Shown: positions 15,042-23,293 of the stretch, piece by piece
Layout of the letters: every line of letters starts with the position of its first letter
Position numbering within the stretch: the stretch's first letter is position 1
Source: JAFGCL01 sp964492335
Lineage (GTDB): Bacteria > Chloroflexota > Dehalococcoidia > UBA2247 > RBG-13-53-26
Reading direction: 5' to 3'
Assembly (NCBI GenBank): GCA_964492335.1
Contig: CAZBJX010000017.1
Span: forward strand, 1 to 50,402
DNA length: 50,402 nucleotides
Notes under the pieces: generated by a model
The model's input: only the letters and a program-made list of their open reading frames with translations
Told to the model about the DNA's origin: nothing
Database searches by the model: none
Made by a program: the position numbers and the translations under genes

Positions 15042-15575
15042 ATGATGGAAGAGGACAACCTGGCGGAAATGGAGATCGTCCCCGTGGGGCATGTGAGGTC
15101 CGGCGTGAAGGAGGGGTTCCACTTCTCACAGGCCGGAGACACCGGGCAGTGGCGGGAGGTCGTCGACAGGTCCCGGGCGGCGCGGGAGGCCGTGTCCGAG
15201 ATCGTGGTCCGCGAGGACCTGGCCGGACTGCTCGACGGGGTGGAGGACTTCTCCCACCTGCTGGTTCTGTACTGGGCGCACCTCATTCCGGAGGAGAGGC
15301 GGTCGCTGGCCAGGGTGCACCCCATGGGCCGCCAGGACCTGCCCCTGGTGGGGATCTTCGCCACCCGCAGCCCCGCTCGTCCCAACCCCGTCCTGGCCAC
15401 CACCGTCCGCCTCCTGGAGCGAAGGGGCAACGTGCTCCGGGTACAGGGGCTGGACGCCGTTGACGGCAGCCCGGTGGTGGACCTCAAGCCGGACTCCGCC
15501 CACTACCGCCCCAGGGGGGAGGTCAGGGTCTCGGACTGGATGAGGCAGCTCCATGAGGAGCTTGGGGACGAATAG
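15042..15575 (+). CDS. TrmO/TsaA-family (UPF0066) protein inside the importer operon
   Basis: A 177-residue protein with the family core: FSHLLVLYWAHLIP, the hallmark GIFATRSPARPNPV, and LDAVDGSPVVDLKPD. TrmO members bind SAM and methylate t6A37 of tRNA, but several branches lack an established role. The YWAH and HPMGRQDLPLVG segments resemble the stand-alone branch more than the classical enzyme. Two ATGs (15042, 15045) follow GGAGGG; the second is better spaced. The position between the binding protein and permease genes, with 19- and 26-base gaps, argues for a role tied to the transported compound, such as modifying a metal ligand, rather than general tRNA modification. Confidence 0.85.
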   Translation: MMEEDNLAEMEIVPVGHVRSGVKEGFHFSQAGDTGQWREVVDRSRAAREAVSEIVVREDLAGLLDGVEDFSHLLVLYWAHLIPEERRSLARVHPMGRQDLPLVGIFATRSPARPNPVLATTVRLLERRGNVLRVQGLDAVDGSPVVDLKPDSAHYRPRGEVRVSDWMRQLHEELGDE

Positions 15576-15601
15576 AGGGCGGGCCTGAGCCGGGGAGAGG
15601 G

Positions 15602-16573
15602 ATGTTCAGCAGGACCGGCCTCATCACCTATCTCATCGCCCTGGGCATCATCCTGACCCTCAACTTCCTTCTGCCCCGGATGATGCCGGGGGACCCCATC
15701 ATGGCCATATACGGCGATGCCGCCGTGGTGACCATGAGCGACGAGCTGCGGGCGGAACTGGTGGAGCGCTTCGCCCTGGACAAGTCGCTCTGGGAGCAGT
15801 TCGGCGCCTACTGGTCAACCCTCCTCCGCGGCGACCTGGGATACTCCTACTCCATGAACGCCCCGGTCTCCGAGGTCATCCGGGGCAGGCTGCCCTGGAC
15901 TCTGCTGCTGGCGGGCTCGGCCCTGCTGCTGTCCACTGCCCTGGGAGCGTTGCTGGGCATCGAATCGGGCTGGAGGCGGGACAGCAGGACGGACAGGACG
16001 CTGCTCTCGGCCATCGTGGGCCTCAGCGGCTTCCCCGAGTTCTTCCTGGGGATGCTGCTCATCCTGGCCTTCGGGATCGGCTGGGCGGTGCTGCCCTACC
16101 AGAACGCCCGGACGCCCTATGCGGACCTGGCGGGGTGGTCGCTGGCCTGGGACATAGCGAGGCACATGGTGCTGCCCGTGGCCGCCCTGACCCTGGGGCA
16201 CCTGGGCGGCACCTATCTGCTGACCCGCAACACCATGATCGGCGTCCTCAAAGAGCCGTACATGCTGACGGCCCGGGCGAAGGGGCTGTCCACCGCGGCG
16301 GTCAAGTACCGCCACGCGGGCCGCAATTCGCTGCTGCCGGTGGCCACCATGACCGGGCTGTGGCTGGGCCGGCTGGCCGGGGGCGCTCTGTTCGTTGAGG
16401 TTGTCTTCAGCTACCCCGGGCTGGGGAACATGGCCTACCAGGCCATAGGCTACCGGGACTATCCGCTCATTGCCGGGGCCCTGCTGGTCAGCGCCGTCGC
16501 GGTGCTGGGGGCCAACCTCCTGGTCGACCTGTCCTATCGCTGGCTCGACCCCAGGGTGAGACATGCACATTGA
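15602..16573 (+). CDS. ABC importer permease 1 (DppB/NikB-like)
   Basis: The 323-residue protein has about six membrane helices. The first is at 8-25, followed by the family LPRMMPGDP motif and an extracellular loop. The cytoplasmic EAA loop is visible as LTARAKGLS near residue 225. This pattern is typical of the first permease of peptide/nickel importers. The gene starts at ATG 15602 behind GGGGAGAGGG and overlaps the second permease by 11 bases. Confidence 0.92.
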   Translation: MFSRTGLITYLIALGIILTLNFLLPRMMPGDPIMAIYGDAAVVTMSDELRAELVERFALDKSLWEQFGAYWSTLLRGDLGYSYSMNAPVSEVIRGRLPWTLLLAGSALLLSTALGALLGIESGWRRDSRTDRTLLSAIVGLSGFPEFFLGMLLILAFGIGWAVLPYQNARTPYADLAGWSLAWDIARHMVLPVAALTLGHLGGTYLLTRNTMIGVLKEPYMLTARAKGLSTAAVKYRHAGRNSLLPVATMTGLWLGRLAGGALFVEVVFSYPGLGNMAYQAIGYRDYPLIAGALLVSAVAVLGANLLVDLSYRWLDPRVRHAH

Positions 16574-17567
16574 CCTCAAGCACGAGTTGGTGGAGAACAG
16601 GAGCAGCCGGCTGGGGATGGCCGGGCTGGTCATCGTGCTGGCCGTCGCGGTCCTGGCGCCGCTGCTGGCCACCCACGACCCCCTCGAGCAGACAATCCAC
16701 GCCCTGCAGCCGCCGTCCTTCCAGCACCTGCTGGGGACCAACCAGGCCGGGCAGGACATCTGGAGCCAGCTGGTCTACGGGGCCAGGACCTCGCTGGTGG
16801 TGGGGCTGGTGGTGGCGGCCCTGGGCACGCTGCTGAGCGTTGTCGTGGGCACCTCGGCGGCCCTGATAGGCGGATGGTATGACAGGATCGTCATGCGGGT
16901 GGTGGATGCCCTCCTGGTGATCCCCCTGCTCATTGTGCTTATCCTGCTGTCGGTCTACCTGGGCTACGGCCTCGGCGGGGGCGGTGTCCTGGCCATGCAG
17001 GTGGTGGTGGCCGCCATGCTGGTCCTCCTCGCCGTCTGCATGGTGCGCAGCCTCGGCCCGTGGGGGCTGCTGGTGGTGGCGCCGTTTGCGGCCCTGGCCG
17101 CGCTGTCGCGGGACCTGCTGGCCGGGACCGGCGGCCTCATTCTGATTCTGGCGCTCTTCAGCTGGCAGGGGGGCGCCAGGATCATCAGGGCCCAGGCCCT
17201 GTCCCTCAAGGAGAGGGGGCACGTGGCGGCCGCGCGCAGCTTCGGGGCCGGGAGATGGTATATCATCCGGCGGCACCTGCTGCCCGACCTCGGCCCGCTC
17301 CTGGTGGTGGACTTCGTGTACTGCGTGCGCCGGGCGGTGTTTCTGCAGGCGGGGCTGGCCTTCCTGGGCCTGGGGGATCCGGGCATCGTCAGCTGGGGGT
17401 CGGTCATCTCCGATTCCTTCGGCTGGATCACCTACCGGAGCACCTGGCTGTGGTGGCTTCTGCCGGTGGGCCTGGCCCTCTCTCTGACCATCGTGTCCAT
17501 TACCCTCATCGGGCAGGCCCTGGAGACGGCGCTGGACCCCAGACTGAGGAGCCAGGCGGATGCTTAG
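16563..17567 (+). CDS. ABC importer permease 2 (DppC/NikC-like)
   Basis: The 334-residue protein has an N-terminal membrane helix preceded by a short cytosolic tail, then the family HLLGTNQAGQDIWSQLVYGAR block (shown in parts) and further helices. The EAA loop is seen as HVAAARSFGAGRWYIIRRH. It pairs with the upstream permease to form the channel. An unusually long hydrophobic region around residues 125-185 may add a helix pair relative to the usual 280-300 residue family length. Confidence 0.9.
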   Translation: MHIDLKHELVENRSSRLGMAGLVIVLAVAVLAPLLATHDPLEQTIHALQPPSFQHLLGTNQAGQDIWSQLVYGARTSLVVGLVVAALGTLLSVVVGTSAALIGGWYDRIVMRVVDALLVIPLLIVLILLSVYLGYGLGGGGVLAMQVVVAAMLVLLAVCMVRSLGPWGLLVVAPFAALAALSRDLLAGTGGLILILALFSWQGGARIIRAQALSLKERGHVAAARSFGAGRWYIIRRHLLPDLGPLLVVDFVYCVRRAVFLQAGLAFLGLGDPGIVSWGSVISDSFGWITYRSTWLWWLLPVGLALSLTIVSITLIGQALETALDPRLRSQADA

Positions 17568-19305
17568 GGTCGAGGGGCTCACCGTCAGCTTCGGCCGGGA
17601 CCAGGTGCTCAAGGGCATTGACCTGGAGCTGAAAGCCGGGGAATCCCTGGCTGTCATCGGCGAGTCCGGCGCCGGCAAGACGACCTTCGGCCTGAGCCTG
17701 ATGCGCCTGGTCGAAGGCGAGGTGGGGGGGCGGGTGCTCCTGGGCGGCGTGGACCTGCTGTCGCTGCCGGACGAAGACATGCGGCGGGTGAGGTGGAAGG
17801 ACGTGTCCATGGTGTTTCAGAATGCCGACGGCGTTCTGAACCCGGTGCACAGGATTATTGACCAGGTGGCCGAGCCTATGCGGGCGCACGGCTGGAAGAG
17901 CCCGGCCGAGGCCAGGGAGCGCGCCGGGGAGCTCCTCCTCGGCGTCGGGCTGCCGCAGCGGTGCCTGGGGGCCTATCCCCACCAGCTCAGCGGCGGCGAG
18001 CAGCAGCGGGTGCTGATCGCCATGGCCCTGTCCAACGATGCCGGGCTGATCATCCTCGATGAGCCGCTGTCAGGGCTGGACGCCGCCTCGACGCTGGAGA
18101 TCATCGGCCTCCTCAAGGGGATCAGGCAGGACCATGCCTTCCTGGTGGTGACCCACGACATCTCGACCGCAGCGAAGCTGGCCGACAGGGTGGCCACCCT
18201 GTATGCCGGCCGGATTGTGGAGATGGGGGCGGCCGGGGATGTCCTGGCGCGGCCCAGGCACCCCTACACGCGGGCCCTGCTGCGCTCGTATCCCAGCATG
18301 ACGGCGGTCAAGGACCTTCAGGGGGTCAAGGGCAGGATGGACCGGTCCGCCCCGGGCTGCCTGTTCCATCCCCGGTGCACGCAGGCCATAGAGATATGCG
18401 CCCGGGAGGTGCCTCCCCTGGCCGGGGCCGGAGGGAGGCAGCTGGCCTGCCACCGCGGCGGCATCATCACCAAGCTGGCGGTGGAGGGGATGGACAAGCA
18501 CTACGGCCAGCTGCACGTGGCCGATTCGGTGACGCTGGAGCTGGAGGCCGGGGAGACCCTGGCCCTGGTGGGCCAGAGCGGCTCGGGCAAGACCACCCTG
18601 GCCAGGATGATCATGGGCTTCGTTGCGCCCGACAGGGGCCGGCTGCTGCTGGAAGGCGAAGAGGTGGGGCAGCGCGGCCGGGACTTCTACCGCAGGGTCC
18701 AGATGGTCTTCCAGAACCCGGGGGAGGCGTTGAGCCATCGCCTGACCGTGCTGGAGTTGGTCCGGGAGCCCCTCGAGGTCCAGGGGCTGGGGACGGGGCA
18801 GGAGCGCGACCGGAAGGCCATTAAGGCCATCGAGGAGGTGGACCTGCCCGTTACCGGGGAGTTCCTCAACACCTACCCCCATCACCTCAGCGGCGGGGAG
18901 ATGCAGCGCGTCTGCCTGGCCAGGGCCCTGGTGCTGGGCCCGGAGGTCCTCATCGCCGACGAGCCCACGGCCTTCCTGGACCCCAGCATCCAGGCCAAGA
19001 TACTCAAGCTGCTGCTCAACCTGCAGGAGCAGCGGGGCCTGAGCATGCTCATCATCACCCACGATATCGCGGTGGCCAGGAAGGTCAGCGACCGGATAGC
19101 CGTCATGTCCGCGGGCCGGATCGTGGAGGCCGGCCTCACCCGGGACATCCTGACGGCGCCCCGGAATGAGTACACCCACTTGCTCATCCACGCGGCCTCC
19201 GCGCTCCATTCCGACGAGAGCCACGATCACGACGCCATAAGCCGCACCCGGGCCCCCCTTCACCCCGGCATCAACGAAACACCCCGGAAAGGAGACATCG
19301 CATGA
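17560..19305 (+). CDS. Fused double ABC ATPase of the importer (DppD-DppF-like)
   Basis: The 581-residue protein joins two nucleotide-binding domains that are often separate genes. The first has Walker A GESGAGKTT (about 32-40), signature LSGGEQQRVLIAMAL, Walker B LIILDEP and the oligopeptide-type C-terminal motif GCLFHPRCTQAIEIC. The second has GQSGSGKTT, LSGGEMQRVCLARAL and VLIADEPTAFLDP. The C-terminal HPRC motif is restricted to the Dpp/Opp/Nik importer class. It overlaps permease 2 by 8 bases and the FmdE gene by 4, so translation is coupled. Confidence 0.93.
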   Translation: MLRVEGLTVSFGRDQVLKGIDLELKAGESLAVIGESGAGKTTFGLSLMRLVEGEVGGRVLLGGVDLLSLPDEDMRRVRWKDVSMVFQNADGVLNPVHRIIDQVAEPMRAHGWKSPAEARERAGELLLGVGLPQRCLGAYPHQLSGGEQQRVLIAMALSNDAGLIILDEPLSGLDAASTLEIIGLLKGIRQDHAFLVVTHDISTAAKLADRVATLYAGRIVEMGAAGDVLARPRHPYTRALLRSYPSMTAVKDLQGVKGRMDRSAPGCLFHPRCTQAIEICAREVPPLAGAGGRQLACHRGGIITKLAVEGMDKHYGQLHVADSVTLELEAGETLALVGQSGSGKTTLARMIMGFVAPDRGRLLLEGEEVGQRGRDFYRRVQMVFQNPGEALSHRLTVLELVREPLEVQGLGTGQERDRKAIKAIEEVDLPVTGEFLNTYPHHLSGGEMQRVCLARALVLGPEVLIADEPTAFLDPSIQAKILKLLLNLQEQRGLSMLIITHDIAVARKVSDRIAVMSAGRIVEAGLTRDILTAPRNEYTHLLIHAASALHSDESHDHDAISRTRAPLHPGINETPRKGDIA

Positions 19306-20021
19306 GCGCACCGATACCGGATGACCCCAGGGCCGAGATCATGCGGGCCCTCGAAAGGAGGGACCTGGCATGGCTGCTGAGGAAAACGGGCGAGATCCAC
19401 GGCCATTACTGCCCCGGGAGCGCCCTCGGCGTGATGGCTTCAGTGTACGGCCTGGGCCACCCGCTGATGAACCTGGCCCCGTCCGACGGCATGGAGGGCC
19501 TGATGGCCGTGCTGGAGACCAACTCCTGCTTCGCCGACGGGGTGCAGGTGGTCTCGGGGTGCACCATCGGCAACAACTCCCTGGTCTACCGGGACCTGGG
19601 GCGGACGGCGGTGACCTTCGCCCGGCGGGGGCGGGGCAAGGGGGTACGGGTCCGGGTGCGGCCCGATTTCCGCTCCCACGTGGAGCGGGCGGTCCCCCAG
19701 TTCCTGCCCCTGATGGACAAGGTGGTCCGGGACCGGGCCGGGAGCGCGGAGGATACCGCGGCCTTCAAGGCTAAGGGGGCGGAGGCCGCGTTCGCCCTGA
19801 TCAGGGTGCCGCTGCCCGAGGTGCTGATCGCGGAGGCGGTCTCCCCGGACCTGCCCGGCTATGCCCCGATAGTCCCCAGCGCCGTCTGCCCCGGCTGCGG
19901 CGAAAGCTTCATGGCCACCAAGACCATCACTGAGGGAGAGGGGAAGGGCCTCTGCTTCATGTGCGCCGGCCGGGGATTCCGCCAGGTCGAGGGCCAGGGG
20001 ATAGTGGAGAGATCACCCTGA
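19302..20021 (+). CDS. FmdE-family protein with C-terminal zinc ribbon
   Basis: The 239-residue protein begins with the FmdE domain: EIHGHYCPGSALGVMA, with His33, His35 and Cys37, and NSCFADGVQVVSGCTIGN holding further conserved cysteines. The C-terminal part has CPGCGES and CFMCAGRGF, a treble-clef or ribbon zinc site. The domain is named after the molybdenum formylmethanofuran dehydrogenase operon, but no catalytic function is proven; a metal-binding or metal-trafficking role is likely. Its start overlaps the ATPase stop (ATGA), so it belongs to the importer operon and suggests that the cargo is a metal or a metal complex. Confidence 0.88.
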   Translation: MSAPIPDDPRAEIMRALERRDLAWLLRKTGEIHGHYCPGSALGVMASVYGLGHPLMNLAPSDGMEGLMAVLETNSCFADGVQVVSGCTIGNNSLVYRDLGRTAVTFARRGRGKGVRVRVRPDFRSHVERAVPQFLPLMDKVVRDRAGSAEDTAAFKAKGAEAAFALIRVPLPEVLIAEAVSPDLPGYAPIVPSAVCPGCGESFMATKTITEGEGKGLCFMCAGRGFRQVEGQGIVERSP

Positions 20022-20044
20022 AGGCCCCGGAGGGAGGCGGGCCG

Positions 20045-20072
20045 GTACCACTTCGCGCCCCGGAAGTGGTAC
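20045..20072. repeat. Inverted repeat after the importer operon
   Basis: GTACCACTTC (20045-20054) and GAAGTGGTAC (20063-20072) are perfect 10-bp inverted arms around an 8-base loop. It lies between the FmdE gene and the CxxC gene. It could be an operator for the next gene or an RNA hairpin ending the importer transcript; no T-run follows. Confidence 0.55.
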
Positions 20073-20093
20073 AGTGGTGACATGGAGGGCGAG

Positions 20094-20621
20094 ATGAGAC
20101 AGCAGTCTGGAAAGAGGACGTACCGCAGTGTCGGGGAGTTCCTGGCGGATGTCTGGTTTGTGCTCGGGCACCTGCCGGGGATGGTCTGCATCCTGAGGAA
20201 GGGGACGCTCCCCCTGACCTTCCGGGAGAGGCTCATGCTGGCCGTCATCTCCGTGTATGGGTGCCGCATGTGCAGCTGGGCCCACACCAGGGAGGCCTTC
20301 AAGAGCGGCGTCGACCGGGACGAGATCACGGCCCTGCTGGCCGGGAGCGTTGACGACTGCCCGCCCGACGAAGCGGTCGGTGTGCTATACGCTCAGCACT
20401 GGGCGGATTCCGATACCCACCCCTCTCCAGAGGCGGTGAAGAGGCTGGTGGACACGTACGGCGCGGAGAAGGCCCGGGCGATAGACCTCATGCTCCGCAT
20501 GATGCGCGCCGGCAACCTGACCGGCAACACCTGGGACCGCCTGCTGTCCCGCGTGTCGTTCGGCCGGCTGGGGTCGCAAGGGCACGCACCTGTCCCCGGT
20601 GGGCCGAAAGCCCTCGACTGA
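20094..20621 (+). CDS. AhpD/carboxymuconolactone decarboxylase-like CxxC protein
   Basis: A 175-residue protein. ATG 20094 is preferred over ATG 20082 because GGAGGG then precedes it correctly. The AhpD-type redox motif CRMCSWAH places Cys57, Cys60 and His64 at the end of a helix preceded by LTFRERLMLAVISVYG, as in AhpD and CMD-like peroxidases. The rest is helical. Members reduce peroxides through a lipoyl partner or act in unknown redox steps. The low-complexity C-terminus (GSQGHAPVPGG) looks disordered. Confidence 0.78.
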   Translation: MRQQSGKRTYRSVGEFLADVWFVLGHLPGMVCILRKGTLPLTFRERLMLAVISVYGCRMCSWAHTREAFKSGVDRDEITALLAGSVDDCPPDEAVGVLYAQHWADSDTHPSPEAVKRLVDTYGAEKARAIDLMLRMMRAGNLTGNTWDRLLSRVSFGRLGSQGHAPVPGGPKALD

Positions 20622-20693
20622 GCCGCCGGTCCGGGGAGCGGCCCCCGCCCGCCGGAGCGGCCCCCGCCCTCGGGAGGGGGTAAGGAGGTTGAC

Positions 20694-21770
20694 GTGGTTG
20701 AGATCGGGCGTGATGACCTGGAGCGCTACCTGCGTGAAACGCTGGGCCCCTCGGCCAGGCTGGTGGGCACCGGGGAGATCGGGGTCTGGGACGAGCAGGC
20801 CATGAAGGAGTTCGGCTACGGCAGGTCGCTGAAGGTGACCTACGAACTGGACGGCCGGGAGCAGCACGCGGTGTTCTCCACCATGCGGGGGGACCGCTAC
20901 GGGCACCAGTTCTACTGGGACCGCGCGGCCATCCTCATGTTCGAGTACGACACCAGCGCCAGGCTGGAGAAGCACGTGCGGCCCAGGGGGCTGGGCTACA
21001 TCGACGGGGACGGCCGGCTGGTCCCGGTGGCGAAGCCGCGGGAGTTCTTCATCGTCAACGAGCTCCTGGATGGGAAGCCCTATTTCCATGACCTGGAGAG
21101 GATCAGGAAGGGCCGGCTGCAGCCTGAGGACACCGCCCTGGTGCGGGAGTTCGCCCGCTGGCTGGCCCGGGTGCACGCTCAGAAGAAGGCGGGCCCGGAC
21201 CTCTACCTGCGGCGGGTCCGCGAGCTCATCGGCGGCTCGGAGTGCATCTGGGGGCTGATCGATGCCTACCCTCACCCCAGCCCGGACTTCCCTCCGGAGC
21301 TGTTCCGGGAGATGGAGATGGACCTGGTGGAATGGCGCTGGAGGCTGCGGGGCTATGCCCGGCGCCTGTCCGTGGTCCACGGTGATTTCCACCCCTGGAA
21401 CGTGCTGGTCCGCCCCGGCGGCGCCTTCTCGGTGCTGGACCGCAGCCGGGGGGAGTGGGGGGAGCCGGCCGATGACCTGGCGTCCATGGATGCCAACTAC
21501 CTGCTCTATGCGCTTTGCCAGGGCGGGCGGCTCTCCGGCGACTTCGAGCAGCTGCACCGGGCCTTCTGGGAGGAGTACCTGGAGCGGACCGGCGACGGCG
21601 AGGTCCTGGAGGTCATCGCCCCCTTCTATGTGTTCCGCAGCCTGGTCCTGGCCAACCCCGAGTGGTATCCCGGCCATTCCGCGGAGGTGAGGCGGGCGCT
21701 CCTGCGGTTTGCCCGCAACGTCCTGCTGGAGGAGCGCTTCGACTACCGCAACGTGGACCGGTACCTGTAG
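20694..21770 (+). CDS. Aminoglycoside phosphotransferase-fold kinase
   Basis: The 358-residue protein starts at GTG behind AAGGAGGT. It contains the Brenner-type catalytic loop VVHGDFHPWNVLV (His229, Asp231, Asn236 region), followed by the metal-binding Asp in FSVLDRSRGEWGEPADDLA. These mark the APH/choline kinase fold. FEYDTSARLEKHVRPRG supports the N-lobe region. The substrate is unknown; the family phosphorylates small molecules as well as antibiotics. A P-loop kinase follows 64 bases downstream, a pairing known elsewhere as a fused APH-kinase protein. Confidence 0.82.
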   Translation: MVEIGRDDLERYLRETLGPSARLVGTGEIGVWDEQAMKEFGYGRSLKVTYELDGREQHAVFSTMRGDRYGHQFYWDRAAILMFEYDTSARLEKHVRPRGLGYIDGDGRLVPVAKPREFFIVNELLDGKPYFHDLERIRKGRLQPEDTALVREFARWLARVHAQKKAGPDLYLRRVRELIGGSECIWGLIDAYPHPSPDFPPELFREMEMDLVEWRWRLRGYARRLSVVHGDFHPWNVLVRPGGAFSVLDRSRGEWGEPADDLASMDANYLLYALCQGGRLSGDFEQLHRAFWEEYLERTGDGEVLEVIAPFYVFRSLVLANPEWYPGHSAEVRRALLRFARNVLLEERFDYRNVDRYL

Positions 21771-21833
21771 CAGGCCGGCCGGGGGCTTACCGGCGGGGAG
21801 GGCGGGAATGTCAGGCCGTGGTGGAGAGTCAGA

Positions 21834-22502
21834 GTGAAGGAACTGGAGGGCGCGTCCCCCGGCCGCAAGCGCATTGCGCCTGGCCGGAACAGGGCCGGGG
21901 CCGGCCGCCCGGCCGCGAGGGGAGGCGGCGACGGGGTCGCGCCCGGCTGGGTGGTCTGGTTCGTGGGGCTGCCGGGCTCCGGCAAGAGTACCTTCGCCCG
22001 GGCGGTGCTCCGGGCGCTGAGGGAGAAGGGGGAAGACGCGGTCTGCCTGAGCATGGACCAGCGGCGCCAGGCCTACACCGCGGCGCCGCAGTACACGGAG
22101 ACGGAGCGGTCCGCTGCGTACCGGCTGTTTGCGGAGGAGGCGGCCGGGATGGCGCGCCAGGGCCGCAACGTCATCATGGACGGCACCGCCCACCGGCAGG
22201 CGATGCGGGCCCACATGCGGGGACTGGTGCCGCGCTTCGCCGAGGTCTACGTGCGCTGCTCCCTGGATACCGCGATACGGCGGGAGAAGGGCCGGCCGGA
22301 GGGCCGGGTCATGGCCGGCCTGTACGAGAAGGCCCTCGAGCGCAAGAGGACGGGCGCCAGCTTCGCCGGGCTGGGTGAGGTCATCGGGGTGGACGCCGGC
22401 TTCGAGGAGGACCCGGCCGCGGAGTGCGTCATCGACAGCGAACGGGTGAGCATCGAGCAGGGGCGGGACAGGGTGCTGGCGTTTCTGTCGCGGTGGCAGT
22501 GA
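21834..22502 (+). CDS. APS-kinase-like P-loop kinase
   Basis: The 222-residue protein has Walker A GLPGSGKST with Lys51, then an adenylylsulfate-kinase-like layout: AVCLSMDQRRQ, a helical EEAAGMARQGRNVIMDGTAHR block and FAEVYVRCSLDTAIRRE. The GTG start at 21834 has GTGGAGAG upstream. The first 40 residues are basic and Gly/Pro-rich and look like a disordered tail. Whether it phosphorylates APS or another small molecule is unknown; the DGDNxR signature of true APS kinases is not conserved. Confidence 0.72.
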   Translation: MKELEGASPGRKRIAPGRNRAGAGRPAARGGGDGVAPGWVVWFVGLPGSGKSTFARAVLRALREKGEDAVCLSMDQRRQAYTAAPQYTETERSAAYRLFAEEAAGMARQGRNVIMDGTAHRQAMRAHMRGLVPRFAEVYVRCSLDTAIRREKGRPEGRVMAGLYEKALERKRTGASFAGLGEVIGVDAGFEEDPAAECVIDSERVSIEQGRDRVLAFLSRWQ

Positions 22503-22523
22503 AGGGCCCGGCCGCAGGCCGCC

Positions 22524-23054
22524 TCACCAGAACCGGGCTCCCAGCGCCAGCGGCAGCCCGATGGCCACAGTCAGGGCGTACAGCAGGTCCAGCCAGAACA
22601 CGGACCCCAGGGCCCCGAGGTAGATGAACCCGGCCAGCGGCACGGCCGCCAGCTTCAGCAGGATGGGGCAGCTCCGGTCGCGGACCGTCCCCCAGACGGC
22701 CCTGGCATCGCCCGTGCTGGGAAACGCGTGCATGGCCACGGAGACCGCCAGCCAGACCAGGAGCAGGCGGACGGCGATGCCGTTGGTGGTGGCCCTCTCC
22801 CGCAGCAGGGATGCGGACAGGCCGATGAGGAAGCCGGCCACGGTGTTCAGGAAGAAGGGCCCGGTGCTGATGAGCAGGGTCTTCCAGGCGCCGCGGGGCC
22901 TTTCGTGCATGACGTAGCCCGCGGGGTTGCCCAGGCGAAAGAGCCTCACCTTCAGCACCCGGGTCCCGGTCAGGCGGCAGAGCAGCAGGTGGGCCATCTC
23001 GTGCACTACGACCCCGGGGAAAGTGAGGATGGTGATGACCTGTCCGTGGGCCAC
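22524..23054 (-). CDS. M50-like membrane zinc metalloprotease-fold protein
   Basis: A 176-residue membrane protein starting at GTG 23054 (MAHGQVITIL). The HEMAH motif in the first helix (VVVHEMAHLLLC) matches the HExxH zinc site of M50-type intramembrane proteases. Several hydrophobic helices follow (TLLISTGPFFLNTVAGFLIG, LLLVWLAVSVAMHAF, and two near the C-terminus). No PDZ domain or second DG motif of classical site-2 proteases is visible, so it may belong to a shortened M50/DUF3267-like branch. TAGAAT at 23065-23070 lies immediately upstream. Confidence 0.7.
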   Translation of the reverse strand: MAHGQVITILTFPGVVVHEMAHLLLCRLTGTRVLKVRLFRLGNPAGYVMHERPRGAWKTLLISTGPFFLNTVAGFLIGLSASLLRERATTNGIAVRLLLVWLAVSVAMHAFPSTGDARAVWGTVRDRSCPILLKLAAVPLAGFIYLGALGSVFWLDLLYALTVAIGLPLALGARFW

Positions 23055-23172
23055 AGTGCCCCGGATTCTATCACGGCGAGGCCAGGGGTGCACCGGCCCC
23101 GGGGGCCGGCTGCCGGCGCCGGGCTGAAGACGGCCCTCGAATCCCGATACAGCGGCCCCCCGGGAGGCCGGC

Positions 23173-23202
23173 TTGACAGCCTCCCGGGCGCCCCGATAGG
23201 AT
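23173..23202 (+). promoter_or_regulatory. Promoter of the methyltransferase gene
   Basis: TTGACA (23173-23178), an 18 bp spacer and TAGGAT (23197-23202). The expected start lies about 85 bases before ATG 23294. Confidence 0.65.
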
Positions 23203-23293
23203 CGAGGCCGGGAGCATGGGGGGCAGATTCCCCCATGCACCGGGCGTTGCCGGCCACGTCATCGAGGCCGGGACAAGGAGAGCCGAGAGCCTG

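Noticed and set aside
13586..15487. A 633-codon antisense frame over the binding protein and TrmO-like genes
   Set aside because: It has no recognisable motif and shadows a clear lipoprotein and a clear UPF0066 protein.
20385..22214. A 609-codon antisense frame over the two kinase genes
   Set aside because: Composition is that of a G+C shadow; both sense genes carry catalytic motifs and ribosome binding sites.
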